From Desulfovibrio sp. (GTDB lineage Bacteria > Desulfobacterota > Desulfovibrionia > Desulfovibrionales > Desulfovibrionaceae): a stretch of DNA of 10,620 nucleotides. A model generated the notes under the pieces. It saw only the letters and a list, made by a program, of their open reading frames with translations. It made no database searches and was not told where the DNA came from. The DNA is taken from positions 1-10,620 of the forward strand of contig DONZ01000019.1 in assembly GCA_003512875.1 (NCBI GenBank). The letters run 5' to 3'. Made by a program: the position numbers and the translations under genes. Position 1 is the stretch's first letter, and each line of letters begins with the position of its first letter. Below are positions 5,910 through 10,620 of the stretch, piece after piece.

Positions 5910-6206
5910 TCATTCCTCCTCGACGTCCTGCAACCAGCGACCGAGTGTTTCCGCAATGATTTTGCCCTGTCTGACGCTGGAAATATTAAATTTCGCCTGC
6001 TGCCTGAATTCACCGGCAATCTTTTTATACCGACGGATAGTATATTTATCGGGACCGTAATCATCCACATCGGCGATATATTCCTTATATCGGAAAAGAA
6101 TAGTCGTATTCAAACCTTTTGAAAGAATTTCCTTGTCGATTTCCTTTACCAGCAAAATGCCGTTCTCTTCATAATTAATTGTAATTTCATCAATGGTACT
6201 GCTCAT
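5910..6206 (-). CDS. Conserved hypothetical protein, 98 residues
   Basis: A small, highly charged soluble protein with no signal peptide or membrane segment. It opens with alternating polar and hydrophobic residues suggesting beta strands (ITINYEENG, ILLVKEIDKEIL), then TTILFRYKEY and YTIRRYKKIAGEFRQQAKFNISSV (about 55-78), followed by a probable helix (GKIIAETLGRWLQDV, 81-95). The TIRRY...FRQQ.KFNISS stretch looks like a conserved signature I associate from memory with short uncharacterised proteins in deltaproteobacteria; I cannot confirm a family. The start lies 3 bases after the tadA stop, so it is almost certainly cotranscribed with tadA. The last codons (GAG GAG GAA TGA) also form a strong Shine-Dalgarno-like run followed by an ATG overlapping the stop. 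Function unknown. Confidence 0.8.
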   Translation of the reverse strand: MSSTIDEITINYEENGILLVKEIDKEILSKGLNTTILFRYKEYIADVDDYGPDKYTIRRYKKIAGEFRQQAKFNISSVRQGKIIAETLGRWLQDVEEE

Positions 6207-6209
6207 TTC

Positions 6210-6719
6210 TTATCGCTTTTCCTTAAAAAATTTTTGTAAAACCGCTATGGAAGCATCCGCCATAAGCCCGCCGTAATGCCAGGTACCGACACCAAGTTCC
6301 GGGCAATTCAATCCCTCATAACAAGAACAAACCGCCCCCGCCCTTTTATCATACGCACCGAAAACAAGCCCTGCAAGGCGCGCCTCGCGGATCGCCCCCA
6401 TGCACATGAAACAAGGCTCCAAACTCACCACGAGCACACAGTCGGACAAGCGGTAATTGTTCCGCCGCAGTCCTGCCGCACGCAAAGCAAGAATTTCCGC
6501 ATGCGCCGTGGGGTCGCAATTTTGTATGCTGAGATTATGAGCCTTTGCCAAAATAGTTCCCTGCAGGTCGCAAATCACAGCACCGACGGGAACTTCCCCT
6601 TGTTCAGCGCCTTTCCTTGCCATGTCAAGAGCCAATTCCATAAGCCCTTCCCATGAAAAGCCCCTGGGGGCTTCCGGCACGGGACCCCATGGCTTCGCCG
6701 CCAAAAAACTTTCCCGCAT
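6210..6719 (-). CDS. tadA: tRNA-specific adenosine-34 deaminase
   Basis: TadA converts adenosine to inosine at the wobble position (34) of tRNA-Arg(ACG), allowing one tRNA to read CGU, CGC and CGA. The cytidine/deoxycytidylate deaminase fold is clear: EVPVGAVI (42-49), H73-A-E75 supplying a zinc ligand and the proton-shuttling glutamate, and PCxxC (P102, C103, C106) giving the other zinc ligands. The C-terminal part (KRAGAV, then VLQKFFKEKR at the end) is typical of TadA. At 169 residues it has a normal length with about 20 extra residues at the N terminus. The chosen ATG overlaps the LOG stop by one base (TAATG) and has no strong Shine-Dalgarno site, so translation is probably coupled. An internal ATG at residue 27, preceded by GGAAGGG, is a possible alternative. 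Confidence 0.93.
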   Translation of the reverse strand: MRESFLAAKPWGPVPEAPRGFSWEGLMELALDMARKGAEQGEVPVGAVICDLQGTILAKAHNLSIQNCDPTAHAEILALRAAGLRRNNYRLSDCVLVVSLEPCFMCMGAIREARLAGLVFGAYDKRAGAVCSCYEGLNCPELGVGTWHYGGLMADASIAVLQKFFKEKR

Positions 6720-7381
6720 TATTTTTCTGTGTTGAATTTATCTATGGCGGCGATAACTTCTTCCGGGCTGTCGCAAATGGTGAGCAAATCAATTTCTTCC
6801 GCCCGAACATATCCGCGGGAAACCATTTGGTCGCGTATCCAGTCGATCATGCCGGACCAAAACTTGCTGTCATACAAAATAATCGGGAACCGGTTGATTT
6901 TATGGGTTTGTACCAAAACAGCCGCTTCAAAAAGTTCGTCAAGCGTTCCGAAACCGCCGGGCATGACCACATACGCAAACGCATATTTCACGAACATAAG
7001 CTTACGCAGGAAAAAATATCTGAAATCGCAGCGGGTTGTGATATACGGATTAGGGTCCTGTTCATGGGGCAGTTCAATATGCAAGCCGACAGAAACACCG
7101 CCAACGTCTTTGGCGCCCCTGTTTCCGGCTTCCATATATCCCGGACCGCCTCCGGTAATGACGCCGTATCCTTTTTCACAAACAAGCTGTGCGATGCGTT
7201 CCGTCGCTTTATATACCGGGTCCGTTTCATTGGCGCGGGCGGAACCGAAAATGGAAACACAAGGAGGAAGTCCTTTCAACGTGTCAAAACCGTCCACCAA
7301 TTCACCCATAATCCTGAATACCCGCCAGGACTCCATATTGATAACATTGTCGACTTGATATTGGTCGCAATTTCTGAACAT
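6719..7381 (-). CDS. LOG family protein (TIGR00730-type Rossmann fold)
   Basis: A 220-residue member of the lysine-decarboxylase-like/LOG family. Characterised members hydrolyse nucleoside 5'-monophosphates to base plus ribose 5-phosphate, and plant LOG activates cytokinins this way; the physiological substrate in most bacteria is unclear. Visible hallmarks are SIFGSARA (43-50), GGGPGYMEAGNRGA (77-90), the R-K pair (R126, K127) and PGGFGTLDELFE (141-152), matching the GGGxGxME and PGGxGTxxE motifs. The N-terminal 40 residues, with SWRVFRIMGELVDGF, resemble the longer bacterial subgroup. A GAGAGG site sits five bases before the ATG. It is the first gene of the minus-strand unit with tadA. Older annotation as lysine decarboxylase should not be used. 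Confidence 0.92.
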   Translation of the reverse strand: MFRNCDQYQVDNVINMESWRVFRIMGELVDGFDTLKGLPPCVSIFGSARANETDPVYKATERIAQLVCEKGYGVITGGGPGYMEAGNRGAKDVGGVSVGLHIELPHEQDPNPYITTRCDFRYFFLRKLMFVKYAFAYVVMPGGFGTLDELFEAAVLVQTHKINRFPIILYDSKFWSGMIDWIRDQMVSRGYVRAEEIDLLTICDSPEEVIAAIDKFNTEK

Positions 7382-7410
7382 AAAAACCTCTCTTTAAACA
7401 GTTTTCTCTT

Positions 7411-7439
7411 AGCATAAAAATAAATCTGAAAAAAATCAA
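7411..7439 (-). promoter_or_regulatory. Candidate promoter for the LOG-tadA unit
   Basis: On the minus strand TTGATT (7439-7434) and TATGCT (7416-7411) are separated by exactly 17 bases, each matching four of six sigma-70 consensus positions, including the most conserved TTGA and TA...T bases. Initiation near 7404 would give a leader of roughly 20 bases ahead of the LOG start at 7381. Confidence 0.5.
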
Positions 7440-7500
7440 CCAAATTTTAATTTCAATAAAACACTTTTCAACCTAAAAAAATTAAGCTATGTTCCTACAA

Positions 7501-7506
7501 TATAAT
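7501..7506 (+). promoter_or_regulatory. Candidate -10 element for the beta-CASP/rsmD/coaD/miaA operon
   Basis: A perfect TATAAT lies 24 bases before the ATG at 7530, giving a leader of under 20 bases that still contains the GAGG ribosome binding site (7522-7525). No good -35 lies 16-18 bases upstream, so an activator or another sigma factor may be needed, or the match may be chance in AT-rich DNA. Confidence 0.4.
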
Positions 7507-7529
7507 AATCTTTAATAAAGTGAGGATGT

Positions 7530-9146
7530 ATGAAAGTACAATTTTTAGGTGCTGCTCAGACAGTAACCGGTTCCTGCCATGTTATTGAAGCGGCAGGGCA
7601 CAGGTTTGCCGTTGACTGCGGAATGCACCAAGGCAACAACGCGATTGAAGAACGAAACTTTAATTCCGAGCTTTATGAGCCTGACTCTTTAGAATTTATT
7701 TTGCTCACGCATGCCCATATTGACCACTCCGGTCTTATTCCCCGCATCGCCGCCCACGGATTCAAAGGAAATGTTTACTGCACAGCCCCGACGCTTGATT
7801 TTGTCACCCTCATGCTTGAAGACAGCGCCCATATTCAGGAAATGGAATACAGCTGGCGTGAAAAACAAAGGGACAGAAAAGGGAAAAAAAGAAAAGACGA
7901 CCTGTTATACAGCGTTGAAGAAGCACGCGAATGCATAAAACAATTCAAACCTGTTGAATTTAATCAGACATTCGAACCCGTACCCAATATCAAAGTCACA
8001 TATAAATATGCCGCCCATATTTTAGGCGCCGCCTTTATTGTCATTGACATCACCGAAAACGGCGAAACAAAGCGCCTCACCTTTTCCGGCGACCTCGGCA
8101 GGCATGAAAACATGCTTTTGTTTGACCCGCAGCCGCTTGAAAAAACAGACTATTTATTCCTCGAATCAACATACGGCAACAGAAACCACAAGGACGACGA
8201 AAACAGTCTGGACGAACTTGCCAACGCCATAGAACGAAGTTACAAATTAGGCGGCAAAGTCATTATTCCGACCTTCGCCGTCGAAAGAGCGCAGGAAATC
8301 ATTTACTCCCTGTACCTAATACACAGACGCGGACAGCTTCCAAAAAATATGCCTATTTATTTGGACAGCCCTCTCGCGATTAAAGCAACGGAAGTTTTTG
8401 AACGCTACAAAGACGACCTTGATTTCCATGAAATCAAGAACGACATGCCTTCCATCGCAGATTTCGATTTTAAAGTTAACTATACGTTGGGAACGGAAGA
8501 ATCCCAAGCGCTTAACGCTATGGAAGGTCCCGCCATCATTCTTTCCGCAAGCGGCATGTGCAACGCCGGCCGTATCAAACACCATTTGAAACACAATATC
8601 TGGCGTCCTGAAACATCTATCGTTTTTGTCGGTTTCCAAGCCGTGGGCACCCTCGGACGTAAGATCGTCGAAGGTGCGACAAGCGTCAGCCTCATGAATA
8701 ACGATTTGAACGTATCCGCAAAAATTTATACCATTAACGGTTTTTCAGCCCACGCAGGACAAAACCAGCTTCTTGACTGGGTCAGCACCATTGCGAAATG
8801 CAAACCGCACATTATTCTGATACACGGTGAAAAATCCGCCCAGGAGGAACTCGGACGGCTTATCAAGGAAAAATACGCCCTTGATGTCACCATTCCTGCA
8901 TATCTGGACGAAATCGAGCTTACCGCCAAGGCGAGCGACGACGAACAAGTCGCCCTCAGCCTTGCCAAGCACGCCATACCGAAACTCGATTGGCAATTCG
9001 TATTTGACGATTTGGATCTTCGCTTCAAACAGCTGCATAATAAACTCGACCATGTACAGGAACGTTCATGGGAAGATCAAACGGAAATACATGACAAGGT
9101 TGCAAAGCTTAACAACGATCTTTATAAGCTTATCGCACAATTATAA
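7530..9146 (+). CDS. Beta-CASP metallo-beta-lactamase fold RNase-like protein (YSH1/CPSF73-like)
   Basis: A 538-residue predicted zinc-dependent RNA nuclease of the bacterial beta-CASP group related to eukaryotic CPSF-73. Zinc-binding residues are complete: HAHIDH (H61, H63, D65, H66), H163 in AAHILGAAF, and D188 in SGDLG. The beta-CASP domain is inserted after ESTYGNR (212-218), with SASGMCNAGRIKHH (339-352) and GFSAHAGQ (H408), followed by the last metallo-beta-lactamase histidine in IHGE (H432). An extra tail of about 70 residues (468-538), charged and probably helical near its end, follows the catalytic core. GAGG precedes the ATG. It heads a plus-strand operon, ending 8 bases before rsmD, and diverges from the LOG gene. 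Family assignment is firm; endo- or exonuclease activity and targets are not readable from sequence. Confidence 0.92.
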   Translation: MKVQFLGAAQTVTGSCHVIEAAGHRFAVDCGMHQGNNAIEERNFNSELYEPDSLEFILLTHAHIDHSGLIPRIAAHGFKGNVYCTAPTLDFVTLMLEDSAHIQEMEYSWREKQRDRKGKKRKDDLLYSVEEARECIKQFKPVEFNQTFEPVPNIKVTYKYAAHILGAAFIVIDITENGETKRLTFSGDLGRHENMLLFDPQPLEKTDYLFLESTYGNRNHKDDENSLDELANAIERSYKLGGKVIIPTFAVERAQEIIYSLYLIHRRGQLPKNMPIYLDSPLAIKATEVFERYKDDLDFHEIKNDMPSIADFDFKVNYTLGTEESQALNAMEGPAIILSASGMCNAGRIKHHLKHNIWRPETSIVFVGFQAVGTLGRKIVEGATSVSLMNNDLNVSAKIYTINGFSAHAGQNQLLDWVSTIAKCKPHIILIHGEKSAQEELGRLIKEKYALDVTIPAYLDEIELTAKASDDEQVALSLAKHAIPKLDWQFVFDDLDLRFKQLHNKLDHVQERSWEDQTEIHDKVAKLNNDLYKLIAQL

Positions 9147-9154
9147 GGAATCAT

Positions 9155-9715
9155 ATGAAAATCATAGCGGGTGCGCTCAAAGGGCGCACCTTGAAAACGT
9201 TGACCGGTCCGGCAGGATACAGACCTGCCATGGGAAAAGTGAGGGAATCTCTGTTTTCCCTTCTTGAAGCCCGCGGAGTCATCTGGGCTGAAAGCGTTGT
9301 TTTGGATTTATTCGCAGGCAGCGGCTCACTGGCGTTTGAAGCCGTCAGCCGCGGAGCGAAAAAAGCCTATCTTGTTGAGAAAGACGCCAAAGCTTCCGCC
9401 TGCATAGCCGCCAACGCCGCCAATTTGGGAATCAGCGGACAATGCCTTGTCGCCGCGGAAGACGCAATTAAATTTGCAGGGAAAAAGCCGACGGAACAGG
9501 TTTCCGTTGTTTTTATCGACCCCCCTTATGCAGAAAATCTTTTGCCCCAAACCCTGAAAAATCTTCTGCGCCGCGAATGGCTTGAAGACGGGGCTTTCGT
9601 TGTGGCGGAAGTTGAAAAACACCTCAGAATAAACACGGAGGGTTTTGAGGGATTGACGTTGGAGCTCGACAGAAATTACGGCTCGACAAGGATAATCATA
9701 TGGTACAAAGAATAG
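9155..9715 (+). CDS. rsmD: 16S rRNA (guanine-966-N2)-methyltransferase
   Basis: RsmD methylates N2 of G966 in 16S rRNA of the small subunit, using SAM. The 186-residue product has normal length. Family features in order: KIIAGALKGRTLKT (2-15), RPAMGKVRESLFSLL (23-37, the substrate-side motif), motif I DLFAGSGSLAFEA (51-63), acidic E75 at the end of strand 2 (VEKD), and the N2-guanine methyltransferase motif DPPY (122-125). AAGGA lies seven bases before the ATG, which is 8 bases after the upstream nuclease gene. Its 3' end overlaps coaD by 16 bases. The rsmD-coaD pairing is common in bacteria and supports both assignments. Confidence 0.96.
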   Translation: MKIIAGALKGRTLKTLTGPAGYRPAMGKVRESLFSLLEARGVIWAESVVLDLFAGSGSLAFEAVSRGAKKAYLVEKDAKASACIAANAANLGISGQCLVAAEDAIKFAGKKPTEQVSVVFIDPPYAENLLPQTLKNLLRREWLEDGAFVVAEVEKHLRINTEGFEGLTLELDRNYGSTRIIIWYKE

Positions 9716-10206
9716 GAATTTATGCCGGTACGTTCGATCCTATTCACAACGGACACATAAGCATTATCACAAGAAGCCTCCCCCTTTTGGATACGCTGGT
9801 CATCGGCGTTGCCGACGATACGGGAAAAAAAACGCTTTTTTCCCTTGAAGAACGCGTTCGGCTCATCCGTGAATATTTTCAGGCGACCCCGCATAAAAAT
9901 CAAATCACTGTCGAACCTTTTGAAGGATTGTTAGCGGAATTCGCCAAAAAAAAAGGCGCTATCGCCATAGTCCGGGGGCTGAGGGCGATTTCCGATTTCG
10001 ATTATGAATTTCAAATGGCGCTTATGAACAGAAAATTATCGCCATCCATCCAAACCATTTTTTTAATGGCGGATTTTCATCTTATGTACGTCAGTTCCAC
10101 CAATTTAAAAACCGTGGCGAGCCTAGGGGGCAATGTTGCGGACCTCACCCCCGCCAATGTTTGGAACGCCCTTTGCCAAAAATATCAGCAAAAAAATTAT
10201 GAATAA
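9700..10206 (+). CDS. coaD: Phosphopantetheine adenylyltransferase
   Basis: CoaD transfers AMP from ATP to 4'-phosphopantetheine, making dephospho-coenzyme A, the penultimate step of CoA synthesis in the cytoplasm. The nucleotidyltransferase signature is clear: AGTFDPIHNGH (9-19) with the HxGH-type motif, then LFSLEERVRLI (46-56), FEGLLAEFA (74-82), VRGLRAISDFDYEFQMALMN (91-110) and YVSSTNLKTVASLGG (130-144), equivalent to the ISSTxVKE segment. The 168 residues match the family length (about 160). The ATG lies inside the end of rsmD, with AAGG eight bases upstream. It overlaps miaA by 8 bases. Confidence 0.96.
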   Translation: MVQRIGIYAGTFDPIHNGHISIITRSLPLLDTLVIGVADDTGKKTLFSLEERVRLIREYFQATPHKNQITVEPFEGLLAEFAKKKGAIAIVRGLRAISDFDYEFQMALMNRKLSPSIQTIFLMADFHLMYVSSTNLKTVASLGGNVADLTPANVWNALCQKYQQKNYE

Positions 10207-10620
10207 AGTCATCTGTATCATGGGTCCGACGGGGTCGGGAAAAACCGCCCAATCTTTGGCAATGGCTAAAGCCGGTTTGCCCGTTTGCATCATAAATGCG
10301 GATTCAAGACAACTCTATAAGGATTTTCCCATAATTTCAGCCCAGCCGGATACGGAAGAAAAAGCCTTATGCCCGCATACGTTATTCGGATATTTGGAAA
10401 CAAAAGAAGCAAGTTCGGCAGGTGACTGGCTGGAAAAAGCGAAAAACGAAATAGCGCTCGCCCATGCCCGCGGACAAATTCCCGTTTTGGTGGGCGGAAC
10501 TGGTTTCTATTTTCGGGCTTTATTTGACGGCATTGTTAAAATTCCGGACATTCCGCAGGATATTCATACCCATTTCATTCAGGAAATTCAAAAAAAAGGC
10601 AGCAGGGAGCTGTATGCCGA
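10199..10620 (+). CDS. miaA: tRNA dimethylallyltransferase, 5' part only
   Basis: MiaA transfers a dimethylallyl group to N6 of adenosine 37, next to the anticodon of tRNAs reading codons that start with U. Only the first 140 codons lie in the window; the gene is cut by the right edge, not broken. Translation from the ATG at 10199 gives the P-loop GPTGSGKT (9-16), NADSRQLYKDFPI (33-45, the DSxQxY motif that recognises the tRNA), and LVGGTGFYFRALFDGI (97-112), all standard MiaA landmarks. The usual PHHL is PHTL here (59-62). The start overlaps the end of coaD by 8 bases, with no strong ribosome binding site, so coupled translation is likely. Confidence 0.95.
   Translation, partial: MNKVICIMGPTGSGKTAQSLAMAKAGLPVCIINADSRQLYKDFPIISAQPDTEEKALCPHTLFGYLETKEASSAGDWLEKAKNEIALAHARGQIPVLVGGTGFYFRALFDGIVKIPDIPQDIHTHFIQEIQKKGSRELYA

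Noticed and set aside
6653..7417. Long plus-strand open frame of 254 codons, with a second of 209 codons in another plus frame (6729-7358).
   Set aside because: Both lie antisense to the LOG gene, which has full family motifs, good spacing to tadA and a ribosome binding site. The antisense translations show no family motif, so they are shadows of its codon use.

Overview
The window is bacterial housekeeping DNA of moderate GC with densely packed genes. No mobile element, CRISPR array, tRNA or rRNA is visible. Protein sequences and gene groupings (S10 head rpsJ-rplC-rplD; LOG protein, TadA and a small conserved protein; beta-CASP nuclease, rsmD, coaD, miaA) suggest a Gram-negative proteobacterium. 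My best guess is a relatively low-GC member of the Desulfovibrionaceae, from memory of similar proteins and not from any search.

Layout. Positions 1-1604 (minus strand) hold the start of the S10 ribosomal protein operon, rpsJ, rplC and rplD, running off the left edge. Positions 1605-2271 are a 667-base non-coding gap between divergent transcription units. It is unusually rich in short perfect hairpins, three of them directly before the rpsJ ribosome binding site. Positions 2272-4859 (plus) hold hemW, with a large insertion after its iron-sulfur motif, and a GluQ-type tRNA-Asp modifying enzyme overlapping it by 4 bases. Positions 4860-5078 are non-coding with further hairpins, ending at a strong bidirectional terminator. 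Positions 5101-7381 (minus) hold a likely four-gene unit, transcribed as LOG-family protein, tadA, a 98-residue conserved hypothetical and a methyltransferase-like protein. Positions 7382-7529 are a divergent promoter region. Positions 7530-10620 (plus) hold a tightly packed operon: a beta-CASP metallo-beta-lactamase RNase-like protein, rsmD, coaD and the 5' part of miaA, cut by the right edge.

The common theme is translation and RNA: ribosomal proteins, tRNA wobble and anticodon-loop modification (GluQ, TadA, MiaA), 16S rRNA methylation (RsmD) and a predicted RNA nuclease, alongside cofactor genes (HemW for heme, CoaD for coenzyme A).

I did not find a convincing new defence or mobile system. 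The most unusual signals are the hairpin-dense gap before rpsJ, the roughly 110-residue insertion in HemW together with a sharp base-composition step inside that gene, and a methyltransferase whose SAM-binding glycine motif is degenerate.
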